From Bacteroidota bacterium (lineage in GTDB: Bacteria > Bacteroidota > Bacteroidia > Chitinophagales > Chitinophagaceae): a stretch of DNA of 50,550 nt. Position numbers and translations under genes: made by a program. The notes beneath the pieces were generated by a model. The model was not told the DNA's origin. It was given only the letters and a program-made list of their open reading frames with translations, and made no database searches. Below, piece by piece: positions 26,804 to 34,290 of this stretch. The stretch lies in NCBI GenBank assembly GCA_013286485.1, contig JABDFN010000003.1:1-50550 (forward strand), written 5' to 3'. The first letter of the stretch is position 1. The number at the start of each line of letters is the position of its first letter.

Positions 26804-27502
26804 ATGAGAGTCCTCAACGTTCTTTTTTTCTTATTATCCCCGGTGTTTGTGTTTGCACAGCAATACGAAGTAGGGATAGGATTTGGAGCGAGCATCAACA
26901 GCAAGCCCACCAATAATATGTATTTCAGGGGAGACCTGGTGGCGGCAAACTATGCAACGCAACTTACAGTACTGCGAAATTTAAAAGATGATTTCCAGGT
27001 TGGAATTGATCTGCACGTATTAGAATTGTCCCGCAGGTCAAGCATCGGCTATACAAATGATGGGTATAATATTGGGGCGGATCATAAAAAGATAGTGTAT
27101 GCTACCTATGCATCCTCTTTTTGCGCCGTAGTGAATAAGAAACTGTATATGGACGAAAACTATTTTTATTTTGGTGCAGGCATGGGATTGGCTATAGCCA
27201 GGAATAATTCTAAAACTTTACCTGTTGATGCTTCTTATGAAGCACCGGATGGTGGCTTTGGTTTAACCGTAGGGTTACAGGTAGGATACACGTTGAATTT
27301 TTCAAACAGGTTTGCATTAAATATGGAAATAGCGGCACGTTATTACGATCTTGATTATACCGCAGAAGCCCCGGTAGTAAGGCCATATACTAATATACAT
27401 TACAGGATAGTAGCTTATCCGGCTACGGTCGGTATCCGTTACAGGCTTGGTTATCAAAAGAAACTTGACCCCCAGACCGGGGAAACACAAATTGTAAAAT
27501 AA
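26804..27502 (+). CDS. outer-membrane beta-barrel protein
   Basis: The 232-residue product has a signal peptide (MRVLNVLFFLLSPVFVFAQ) and repeated amphipathic strands alternating with short turns, for example YEVGIGFGASINS, QVGIDLHVLEL, YFYFGAGMGLAIA, GFGLTVGLQVGYTLNF and IGIRYRLGY-like endings. That is the pattern of an eight- to ten-stranded outer-membrane barrel. A short acidic-basic tail follows the last strand, so it may not end in the usual aromatic residue. The lipoprotein gene 43 bases upstream may be a partner. No further role is visible. Confidence 0.75.
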   Translation: MRVLNVLFFLLSPVFVFAQQYEVGIGFGASINSKPTNNMYFRGDLVAANYATQLTVLRNLKDDFQVGIDLHVLELSRRSSIGYTNDGYNIGADHKKIVYATYASSFCAVVNKKLYMDENYFYFGAGMGLAIARNNSKTLPVDASYEAPDGGFGLTVGLQVGYTLNFSNRFALNMEIAARYYDLDYTAEAPVVRPYTNIHYRIVAYPATVGIRYRLGYQKKLDPQTGETQIVK

Positions 27503-27582
27503 TATCACCGGGTCAGTCCCTGTTTATGGGCTAGTTGTTGCAATGACGGTTGATGTTTGTGTAGGGAGAATATTGCAACCTT

Positions 27583-27938
27583 GCGGAAGTAGAATTTCCG
27601 CTTTAGTTCCACAATCTTCCGCTTTGCTTCCGCATAAATAATTCGTAATATGGTTTACCAGCGTGGTTTTGAGCGTATGGGGTAGTGAATTACTTCCGCT
27701 TTTTCCTTTAAAAATTAAAAGCGGAAGCGGAAGTAAAATAACATCACTGTTCAAATAAGGGAATTTGTAATGTTCCGTTCCTCAAAAATATTTTATAAAC
27801 ATATATCCAATGTCCCACGATGTATCATCAATGTCGCATGAAAAAGATAAGATGTTTGATAGGGCCAATATGTCAAAGAACTTATTCAATTAGCTAATTG
27901 AAACCCATAACACATAATAATATGCTTATGAGCGGAAG
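27583..27938. repeat. cluster of GCGGAAG / CTTCCGC repeats
   Basis: Copies of GCGGAAG start at 27583, 27721, 27727 and 27932, and of its complement CTTCCGC at 27616, 27627 and 27693. CTTCCGCTTTT (27693-27703) and AAAAGCGGAAG (27717-27727) form an 11-base stem with a 13-base loop. Confidence 0.7.
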
Positions 27939-28091
27939 CAAGTTAATATTATTAACAAGGGGTTTCCAAATTTTTCTTTGAAAGGAGGTATAGAAAAATA
28001 TTATAGAAATAATGGGTTACCTTTTATTTGCCTCGCAGACGCTGTTCCATATCATCCTCGCCTATTTATTATTATTAATTTTTATATGTTA

Positions 28092-28117
28092 TTCCGATCC
28101 GAACGTTCGGATCGGAA
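28092..28117. repeat. perfect 26-base palindrome, variant core CCGAACGTTCGG
   Basis: Arms TTCCGATCCGAA and TTCGGATCGGAA flank a CG centre with no mismatch. The core (28099-28110) differs by one base from the repeat core seen at 6630, 15194 and 29872. No T run follows, so it does not look like a terminator. Confidence 0.9.
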
Positions 28118-28141
28118 CAAATGCGGATGAGTGGGGTTTTG

Positions 28142-28324
28142 TTAATCACTGTCGTCACCTAGCATATAAAACACTTCTCTAAAAGCTTTATCTACGAGAT
28201 TGCCCGGAAACTTTGTATTAATAATCTCATAAAGAATCCCATCAATTCTAATGGGAATGTTTTTAGTTATGGGTAAGGCATTTGCACTAGCCCCTGTCCC
28301 TAATAAGTAACTTACTTTAGTCAT
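28142..28324 (-). pseudogene. short SIR2-like gene fragment
   Basis: The 60-codon frame starts MTKVSYLLGTGASANALPI, the nucleotide-binding start of SIR2-like proteins (consensus near YLLGAGASANALP), which are often part of defence systems. A full protein would be several hundred residues; here the frame stops after an unrelated-looking tail (FPGNLVDKAFREVFYMLGDDSD), and nothing coding follows. An internal deletion joining N- and C-terminal ends is the simplest explanation (inference). A genuine small protein cannot be excluded. Confidence 0.45.
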
Positions 28325-28350
28325 TTATTAAATATTTATAGCTAAGTTAT

Positions 28351-28381
28351 AATTATATAAAAGTAATCCTTTTATATAATT
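28351..28381. promoter_or_regulatory. perfect inverted repeat, candidate operator
   Basis: AATTATATAAAAG (28351-28363) and CTTTTATATAATT (28369-28381) are perfect inverted arms of 13 bases around TAATC. The right arm overlaps the -33 TTTG of the polymerase promoter by two bases, the position expected of a repressor site. It lacks a G+C stem, so a terminator is unlikely. Confidence 0.6.
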
Positions 28382-28411
28382 TGTCAAATTAATTGGATAT
28401 TCCTACCTTTG
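28380..28411 (+). promoter_or_regulatory. promoter of the Y-family polymerase gene
   Basis: TTTG at 28380-28383 and TACCTTTG at 28404-28411 are spaced by 20 bases, an exact -33 / -7 pair. Transcription should start within a few bases of the ATG at 28419, so translation is leaderless or begins at 28503. Confidence 0.7.
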
Positions 28412-28418
28412 TGGAGGA

Positions 28419-29768
28419 ATGGAGCAGGTAAGCACCACGGAAAGGCCTAAAAAACAGGAATACAGGGCCAATAGCGCCGATGCAAAGCACGGTTCGGTTG
28501 TCATGTACCTTGACATGAACAGCTATTTTGCCAGTTGCGAGCAGCAACTAAATCCAGAGCTGAGGAATAAACCTGTGGGGGTAATAACCTACGATAGCCC
28601 CAATGCCTGCATTATTGCCCCAAGCATGGAGGCCAAGAAATATGGTGTAAAAACAGGCATGCGCCTGGGAGAGGGCAGGCAGTTGTGCCCGCATATTATA
28701 CCTGTTACTACCAATCCTTACCAGTACCGCCGCATACATGTAAAGATCATGGAAATACTGCATAACTATTGCGATGATGTAATAGCACGCAGTATAGATG
28801 AGGCGGTGATGAACATGAGTAGCTATAAACTGGTGTATAAGGATATGCAGGAAGTGGGCAGAAAAATAAAAGCAGACATCAGCCGCGAATACGACTGGCT
28901 AAAATGCAGCATAGGCATTGCACCCAATTCTTTTCTCGCCAAGCTGGCCACCGAAATACAAAAGCCTGACGGGCTGGTAGAAATAACACCTGAGAATATA
29001 GATGAGAAACTAAGCAAGCTGCAATTGCAGGACCTGCCGGGCATAGCCAGCCGCAATGAAAGAAGATTGCAACTATGCGGTATTACTTCTCCCTTGCAAA
29101 TGCGGCATACCAGCGAGGCACTGCTGAGAAAGGCATTTGGCGGTGTGGTAGGCAATTTCTGGTATCGCCGTTTGAATTTTGGTGAGATAGACCTGTATGC
29201 ACATGAGAACAGAAATATGAGTGCTATGCGCACGGTGAGCCGCGAACAGAGAGAAAACAAAGCCACACTGGAAGCCATGCTGGTAGCACTCTGCACCAAA
29301 CTGGAACAGCGTATGGTGAAGCAGGATATTTTTTGCAGGGACGCCAGTTTTTTTATCCGCTACCGCGACAGCACAGGCTGGGATACCAAAGTGCGCTTTC
29401 AGCAACCCGTGCAGGATGGATTGGAACTGCGCCGCTACCTGGTGCAGCAGATAGAAATGTTTGAACGCAGCAGGAACACGACCATGTTCAATAAGAACAC
29501 ACAAAGCCTGGGCGTGGCTATTGGCAGTTTTATGAGCGGCGGAAACCTGCAGTATAGTTTGTTTGACAACCGTATGAAACAAGATGTGGTGCGCAAAGCG
29601 ATGTATAATATAAAAGATAAGTACGGCAGAAATATAGTGCGCAAGGGCGTGGAAATGCTTGACCCTTATGTAATGAAAGACGCTATAGGCTTCGGTTCTG
29701 TAAAAGATATGGGTAATGGAATAGATGGGGAGATCGTTAATAAATATATGCTGGAGGAAGACTTTTGA
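28419..29768 (+). CDS. Y-family translesion DNA polymerase
   Basis: This 449-residue enzyme copies past DNA damage. The catalytic metal site is intact: YLDMNSYFASCEQQL (Asp32, with the UmuC-like Asn34 and likely steric gate Phe37) and ARSIDEAVM (Asp127, Glu128). The helix-hairpin-helix block DLPGIASRNERRL and the little-finger domain (about 250-370) follow. It is active-type, unlike ImuB. The predicted transcription start is nearly at this ATG; the ATG at 28503 would start at MYLDMNSYFAS, the usual family start, and give 421 residues. The gene is richer in G+C and in CTG, GCC and CGC codons than its neighbours. A radical SAM gene follows on the same strand, 149 bases on. Confidence 0.92.
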   Translation: MEQVSTTERPKKQEYRANSADAKHGSVVMYLDMNSYFASCEQQLNPELRNKPVGVITYDSPNACIIAPSMEAKKYGVKTGMRLGEGRQLCPHIIPVTTNPYQYRRIHVKIMEILHNYCDDVIARSIDEAVMNMSSYKLVYKDMQEVGRKIKADISREYDWLKCSIGIAPNSFLAKLATEIQKPDGLVEITPENIDEKLSKLQLQDLPGIASRNERRLQLCGITSPLQMRHTSEALLRKAFGGVVGNFWYRRLNFGEIDLYAHENRNMSAMRTVSREQRENKATLEAMLVALCTKLEQRMVKQDIFCRDASFFIRYRDSTGWDTKVRFQQPVQDGLELRRYLVQQIEMFERSRNTTMFNKNTQSLGVAIGSFMSGGNLQYSLFDNRMKQDVVRKAMYNIKDKYGRNIVRKGVEMLDPYVMKDAIGFGSVKDMGNGIDGEIVNKYMLEEDF

Positions 29769-29868
29769 CAATGTGCAAATTGAATGTGATGGAATAAAAA
29801 TGGTTCCCGCAGATTTGTCGCAGACCCACAACATAAGTATCTGCGTTTTTTTCTGCGCTTATCAGCGA

Positions 29869-29886
29869 GTCCCGAACATTCGGGAC
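29869..29886. repeat. copy 4 of palindrome, GTCCCGAACATTCGGGAC
   Basis: Arms GTCCCGAA and TTCGGGAC flank CA. The core CCGAACATTCGG (29872-29883) is identical to those at 6630 and, inverted, at 15194. It lies between the polymerase and radical SAM genes. Confidence 0.85.
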
Positions 29887-29917
29887 AGCAGGAGAAAATA
29901 AATAATTAGAGAACAAT

Positions 29918-30991
29918 ATGATAAACCAAAAAGCATACGACCGGTTTGAAAAGGGCAGGGGGGCGCAGTACAATCCGAAGAATAAATTTCTGAAGGGAGA
30001 GTATGTGCAAGAGCACGTAGAGGCCATAGACGACTGGGAACAGGAAGAACGACAGACCGAATATATTTACGATGAAAGCAAAACGCTGGTAAATACAGTC
30101 ACCAGCCCTGATGTAGGTATGATGTTCTCTGCCAATCCTTACCAGGGTTGTGAGCATGGTTGTATTTATTGTTATGCACGCAACAGCCATGAGTATTGGG
30201 GATACAGTGCGGGCGTAGATTTTGAGAGCAGGATAGTAGTGAAGAAAAACGCACCGGCTTTGCTGAAAAAGTTTTTCGAGAATAAGAATTGGGAGCCTGC
30301 CTGTATATCGCTCAGCGGTAATACAGATTGCTACCAGCCGATAGAAAGAAAAATGCGCATTACACGCAAGCTGCTGGAAATATGCCTTGATTTTCGCAAC
30401 CCTGTAGGCATACTTACTAAAAATGCTTTAGTGCTTCGCGACCTGGATGTGCTGCAGGAGTTGAACAAGCTGAATCTGGTAAGAGTGTTTAGTTCTATCA
30501 CTTCTTTAGATGAAGATATGAGAAGAGTAATGGAACCGAGAACAGCATCTTACAGATCGAGGTTGAAAGTGGTGGAAACATTGTCTAAGAACGGCATACC
30601 TACCGGCATTATGAACGCACCATTAATACCCGGCCTGAATGACATGCATATGCACGATGTGCTGAAGGCCGCCAGTGAAGCGGGTGCCAAATGGGCGGGC
30701 TATACAGTGGTGAGGCTCAACGGGGCTATTGGCGGTATATTTCATGACTGGTTGCATAAAGCATTTCCCGACCGTGCAGAAAAAGTATGGAACCAGGTAT
30801 GCGCCTGCCACGAAGGTACGGTGAACGACAGCCGCTGGGGTAACAGAATAACAGGCGATGGAAAATTTGCTGAGCTGATAAGAACACAGTTTCATATCTA
30901 CTGCAAAAAATTTCACCTGAATGAAACACATATGGAAATGAACACCAAAGATTTCAGGCGAATAAGAAATGGTCAGTTGCCTCTCTTCTGA
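29918..30991 (+). CDS. PA0069-family radical SAM protein
   Basis: This 357-residue protein has the 4Fe-4S site CEHGCIYC (Cys78, Cys82, Cys85) in NPYQGCEHGCIYCYARNSHEYWGY, the hallmark of the PA0069 / spore-photoproduct-lyase-like group of radical SAM enzymes. A SAM-binding stretch SLSGNTDCYQPIERK follows near residues 128-142, and a block GLNDMHMHDVLKAASEAGAKWAG near 240. Related enzymes repair DNA lesions; the substrate of this group is not established. It follows the translesion polymerase on the same strand after 149 bases containing a palindrome, which suggests a damage-response pair (inference). It shares the polymerase gene's G+C-rich codon use. Confidence 0.9.
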   Translation: MINQKAYDRFEKGRGAQYNPKNKFLKGEYVQEHVEAIDDWEQEERQTEYIYDESKTLVNTVTSPDVGMMFSANPYQGCEHGCIYCYARNSHEYWGYSAGVDFESRIVVKKNAPALLKKFFENKNWEPACISLSGNTDCYQPIERKMRITRKLLEICLDFRNPVGILTKNALVLRDLDVLQELNKLNLVRVFSSITSLDEDMRRVMEPRTASYRSRLKVVETLSKNGIPTGIMNAPLIPGLNDMHMHDVLKAASEAGAKWAGYTVVRLNGAIGGIFHDWLHKAFPDRAEKVWNQVCACHEGTVNDSRWGNRITGDGKFAELIRTQFHIYCKKFHLNETHMEMNTKDFRRIRNGQLPLF

Positions 30992-31344
30992 CGGCCTATT
31001 AAACCGAGATGTGTAAAACCAAAGCCCTGGTAGGTTTTCAGTCCATAGCCCAGCATCCTGTCAAAAGAAGAATGAGCAAATAACATAAGCCCCGCAAACA
31101 TCCAGTACTCGTTCTTAAGTACAATGCCTAATACACCCACAATAATTGTTACAGCTTTATGATGAAAGAAGTTATAACTAATAGTTCCAACTTTATTTCC
31201 TGCCAGGTAACCAAGCGCACTAATGTCGGGACTCAAAAATAAAAACGGGTACAACCACCAGCTAAAAGAAATATGCAATTGCGAAATGAAATAAAAAGCG
31301 ATCGCTGTCATAGCAGCTTCTTCGAGTGCAATGATGGTTTTCAT
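30973..31344 (-). CDS. DUF4260 membrane protein
   Basis: The 123-residue protein matches DUF4260: LEEAAMTAIAFYFISQLHISFSWWLYPFLFLSPDISALGYLAG at the start, YNFFHHKAVTIIVGVLG in the middle and AHSSFDRMLGYGLKTYQGFGFTHLG at the end. Four hydrophobic segments are predicted with conserved Asp and His residues between them. Function is unknown. Its 3' end overlaps the radical SAM gene by 19 bases on the other strand. Confidence 0.9.
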   Translation of the reverse strand: MKTIIALEEAAMTAIAFYFISQLHISFSWWLYPFLFLSPDISALGYLAGNKVGTISYNFFHHKAVTIIVGVLGIVLKNEYWMFAGLMLFAHSSFDRMLGYGLKTYQGFGFTHLGLIGRQKRGN

Positions 31345-31364
31345 GAAAATATTCTTTTAATGAA

Positions 31365-32327
31365 TTATGCAGTTTGTGCTGCCAGTGCAGCATGCTCTAA
31401 TGCACCTAAATACCTTTCAGCATCAAGAGCAGCCATGCAGCCGCTACCGGCGGCAGTTACAGCTTGTCGGTATGTTTTATCCTGTACGTCTCCGCAGGCA
31501 AACACACCTTCGATATTTGTTTTAGAAGAGCCCGGAATTGTTTTGATGTATCCCTGCTCATCCATATCAATCACGCCTTTAAACATAGAAGAATTAGGCT
31601 CGTGCCCAATAGCCACGAAGAATGCTTTTAATGGAATAATGGTTTCTACACCCGTAACATTATTACGAACTTTTAAACTGTCTACTTTATTTTCACCCAA
31701 TACTTCAACTGTATCTGTGTTCCAATACACTTTAATATTCGCTGTAGCTAATACACGCGCCTGCATTACTTTACTGGCACGCATTTCACCTTTTCTTATC
31801 AGCATATGTACTGTGCTGCAGAGTTTAGAGAGATATAAAGCTTCTTCGCAAGCAGTGTCCCCTGCACCAACTATTGCTACTTCCTGTCCTTTGAAAAAGA
31901 AACCATCACAAACAGCACAGGCAGAAACACCATGGCCATTCAGGCGTTGTTCAGATTCCAATCCCAACCATTTTGCAGAAGCACCTGTAGCTATTATTAA
32001 AGCATCGGCAGCTATCCATTTTTCTTCATCTATCTGCACTTTATATGGACGTGATGAAAGATCTACTTTAGTAGCTATGCCCCAGCGTATATCAGCGCCC
32101 ATGCGCTGCGCTTGCTGTTCAAAATCCACCATCATTTGTGGACCCATGATACCATTAGGATAACCCGGGTAATTCTCAACTTCAGTAGTTATGGTAAGCT
32201 GTCCGCCCGGTTGTAACCCCTGGTATAAAACAGGATGCAGATTTGCACGTGAAGCATAGATAGCCGCTGTATAACCCGCAGGGCCGGAACCAATTATCAA
32301 ACAATGTACTTTTTCTATATCAGCCAT
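31365..32327 (-). CDS. trxB: thioredoxin-disulfide reductase
   Basis: The 320-residue FAD enzyme reduces thioredoxin with NADPH. It has the FAD site IIGSGPAGYTAAIYASRA (about 11-28), the redox CAVC at Cys137 and Cys140, the NADPH site AIVGAGDTACEEALYLS, and the closing ACGDVQDKTYRQAVTAAGSGCMAALDAERYL. All are intact and length is normal. Upstream lies a perfect 17-base inverted repeat (32347-32363), 20 bases from the ATG, which could be a regulatory site. The gene 20 bases downstream (DUF4260) is on the same strand. Confidence 0.97.
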   Translation of the reverse strand: MADIEKVHCLIIGSGPAGYTAAIYASRANLHPVLYQGLQPGGQLTITTEVENYPGYPNGIMGPQMMVDFEQQAQRMGADIRWGIATKVDLSSRPYKVQIDEEKWIAADALIIATGASAKWLGLESEQRLNGHGVSACAVCDGFFFKGQEVAIVGAGDTACEEALYLSKLCSTVHMLIRKGEMRASKVMQARVLATANIKVYWNTDTVEVLGENKVDSLKVRNNVTGVETIIPLKAFFVAIGHEPNSSMFKGVIDMDEQGYIKTIPGSSKTNIEGVFACGDVQDKTYRQAVTAAGSGCMAALDAERYLGALEHAALAAQTA

Positions 32328-32346
32328 TTTCAGTATTAAATATTCA

Positions 32347-32363
32347 ATCCACCTAAGGTGGAT
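32347..32363. promoter_or_regulatory. perfect inverted repeat before trxB
   Basis: ATCCACCT (32347-32354), A, AGGTGGAT (32356-32363): 8-base arms around a single base, 20 bases before the trxB ATG. No T run follows on the coding strand, so an operator is more likely than a terminator. Confidence 0.5.
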
Positions 32364-32442
32364 AAGTTAGCAAAAATGCGAAAGATTTAGCGATGCAGCA
32401 AACCTGTGCAGTTATGGGGCAATAGATTTATTAAAACGTTAA

Positions 32443-33342
32443 TTATTTGGGGATAATAAAGGTAGACTGGGTAGTGCCATAGCCTGCCCATACGCCCACA
32501 GCCCCATTGCTTATATTGCTTTCAGAATTGATAGGCGAAGAAAACGGATTACCAACCTGGTCAGCTGCATATTGGAATGTATTCCAGAAAGTATAAACTC
32601 CTTTATCAATAGAACTCCATGCTACTGTAACAGTATCACCTTTAAAGAAGTAAGAATTCTTCACACTATCGGGCTGTGCTGTATTCTTGCCGGGGTGTAT
32701 ATGCCAGTTAACTGCAATACCATTGGTTATCTGGTCGGAATACAGATCGCCGGTGTAAAAAGGTTCACTGTTTCTTTTAGTAGAGTAGCGTGCATAGTTG
32801 CCTAGTGTATCAGGGTCTTTAAAATAAACAACCAGGTCAATAGCATTAGGGTAGTCTTTAGGTACAAATGCTGGGGGCTGAGACCTTATGGAATCAATTT
32901 TAATTGGCTCAGGTATTTTGGTTACAGATGTATAAGTTTGTCCGTTATAGTTAATAGTAAGCGTGTAAAATTTACCTACCTGCCCGGTAAAACTGAGGGC
33001 GCCGGGTGAAGAAGTATCGAGCGAATAGATATAAAACTTACTGTGGTTACCGGTATCTAAAGCGTATTCTTTGAGGCTCACTGTAGTGGTGCCATCACTT
33101 ACTTTTATATCTGCATTATGGATAAAGTAATTCTGCAATGAAGAAAAATCTACAGTATCAAAGAATCCGATGGATGAGGTGAGTGTTACAAACGGAGGAT
33201 AGCCATTATCTATTCTGCCTTCTACAACAACCTTTGGTGTGCCAGTACTTAAATTTAAATGTACTTCTCTTTCACATGCTGAAATACCTAAAATAATAGC
33301 CAGGCAGGAAATAGCGATAATACTGTTTTTTATAAGGATCAT
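32443..33342 (-). CDS. DUF4249 lipoprotein
   Basis: This approximately 300-residue lipoprotein belongs to DUF4249: lipobox ISAC, then EREVHLNLSTGTPKVVVEGRIDNGYPPFVTLTSSIGFF, the family start, and a beta-rich body with FTGQVGKFYTLTINYNGQTYTSVTKIPEPIKIDSIR. These usually sit beside a TonB-dependent receptor, as an outer-membrane partner in nutrient uptake, but none is adjacent. The frame opens six codons further upstream (33360); the ATG at 33342 gives a normal signal peptide, MILIKNSIIAISCLAIILG. It follows the L,D-transpeptidase gene on the same strand after 5 to 23 bases, so the two form an operon. Confidence 0.85.
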   Translation of the reverse strand: MILIKNSIIAISCLAIILGISACEREVHLNLSTGTPKVVVEGRIDNGYPPFVTLTSSIGFFDTVDFSSLQNYFIHNADIKVSDGTTTVSLKEYALDTGNHSKFYIYSLDTSSPGALSFTGQVGKFYTLTINYNGQTYTSVTKIPEPIKIDSIRSQPPAFVPKDYPNAIDLVVYFKDPDTLGNYARYSTKRNSEPFYTGDLYSDQITNGIAVNWHIHPGKNTAQPDSVKNSYFFKGDTVTVAWSSIDKGVYTFWNTFQYAADQVGNPFSSPINSESNISNGAVGVWAGYGTTQSTFIIPK

Positions 33343-33365
33343 ATACCAATAACGAGGCAAAGGTA

Positions 33366-34136
33366 TTACATATTGCTGAACACATATTTACCATCTGGTG
33401 TGTACATAACAGGTAAGAGTTTATGATACTTTTCGAAGTAATCATAATCATTTTTCATATTTACCCAAAACTCCTGTTTTTTGGTATCCTTGCCATATTC
33501 GCGGCCCAGGAAATTAAGACCTGCTTTATTGAAGCGGGTAGGGAATATATGAACAGGTATATACGTTTGACCGTTTATTTTAGCGCTCAGGCACACTACA
33601 TACAACTCCTGAATGATATCGTCTGTCATTGGCATGCAACCCACTGTTACACATCCGCCGTGAATGTAGATGTCGCCGCCAGGGTTTTGTTTGTCACCCA
33701 ATACCATATCTGAATAATTAGGATAGTTTAATAACAGGGAAAGATAAAAATCGCTTTTAGGATTGAAATCATCAATGAAGTAACAACCTTCAGGCACCTG
33801 CCTGTCGCCCTCTGTGCGTTTAGGCCCGAGTATTCCTGATAAAGCGCAAATGCGATAGGTTTTAATAAGCTTGTATTCAGATGTTTTAGGACTTTTAGCC
33901 CATAATTCTAATTCGTTCTGAGCTTTGAAAATGCGCAGGTAAATATCTTTTGGAGGGTATTCTCCGCCCTTATTTTTAAATAGTTTGTTGACAGAGTCAC
34001 TAAACTTAGTCCAGGCAGTAGTAACACGATTAAATGAGAATTGAAAATCGTGAAATGTTTTTGCATCGGTTTGAGCAAAGACATTTGTAGTAACCAGGCA
34101 AATCAACGGTATCATTACACTTCTCAACTTCATCAT
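33366..34136 (-). CDS. L,D-transpeptidase (YkuD/YafK-type)
   Basis: This 256-residue exported enzyme (signal peptide ending NVFAQ, residue 22) carries the YkuD motif IHGGCVTVGCMPM, with likely catalytic His159 and Cys167. The layout, with an ordinary catalytic start LRIFKAQNELELWAKS and GPKRTEGDRQVPEGCYFID, fits the YafK group that cross-links or trims peptidoglycan stem peptides and attaches or releases lipoproteins. The C-terminal 60 residues are charged and helical. It is the first gene of a two-gene operon with a DUF4249 lipoprotein, which could be its partner (inference). Confidence 0.9.
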   Translation of the reverse strand: MMKLRSVMIPLICLVTTNVFAQTDAKTFHDFQFSFNRVTTAWTKFSDSVNKLFKNKGGEYPPKDIYLRIFKAQNELELWAKSPKTSEYKLIKTYRICALSGILGPKRTEGDRQVPEGCYFIDDFNPKSDFYLSLLLNYPNYSDMVLGDKQNPGGDIYIHGGCVTVGCMPMTDDIIQELYVVCLSAKINGQTYIPVHIFPTRFNKAGLNFLGREYGKDTKKQEFWVNMKNDYDYFEKYHKLLPVMYTPDGKYVFSNM

Positions 34137-34221
34137 AAATCGTTATAAATAAGGCGGTTATTAACTAATTCAATGTACACAAAAATAAGGATAAGCCTTT
34201 ATAAGATTATCTTAAAAATGT

Positions 34222-34249
34222 AAAAAGTCCCTGCCCCGCAGAGACTTTT
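34222..34249 (-). terminator. hairpin terminator of hmgA-hppD
   Basis: AAAAGTCCCTGC (34222 on) and GCAGAGACTTTT pair with one mismatch over 12 bases. On the minus strand the stem is followed by T residues. Its sequence is close to the terminators at 24867 and 43001. Confidence 0.8.
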
Positions 34250-34290
34250 CCATATGATATTAACATACCGGAAGGCATGCAGGGATTTAC

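Larger units (their letters stand above)
27503..28141. other. 639-base non-coding stretch with repeats
   Basis: No convincing gene is seen. The left half holds a dense set of GCGGAAG repeats in both orientations. The right half is AT-rich, with a 26-base palindrome close to the SIR2-like fragment. Base composition and lack of coding suggest an old insertion or a decayed gene. Confidence 0.6.

Noticed and set aside
27524-27754. A 76-codon frame on the minus strand in the repeat tract
   Set aside because: The translation follows the GCGGAAG repeats and looks like no protein; no start signal or family match.
28092-28117. The 26-base palindrome as a terminator
   Set aside because: No T run follows on either strand, and it shares its core with copies inside rnpB and a coding region.
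29073-29834. A 253-codon open frame opposite the translesion polymerase gene
   Set aside because: Shadow caused by the G+C-rich codon use of the real gene; no recognisable domain.
31273-32163. A 296-codon open frame on the plus strand opposite trxB
   Set aside because: Its translation shows no family features and low-complexity Ser/Ala/Pro use, while the trxB frame has all catalytic motifs. It is a shadow.
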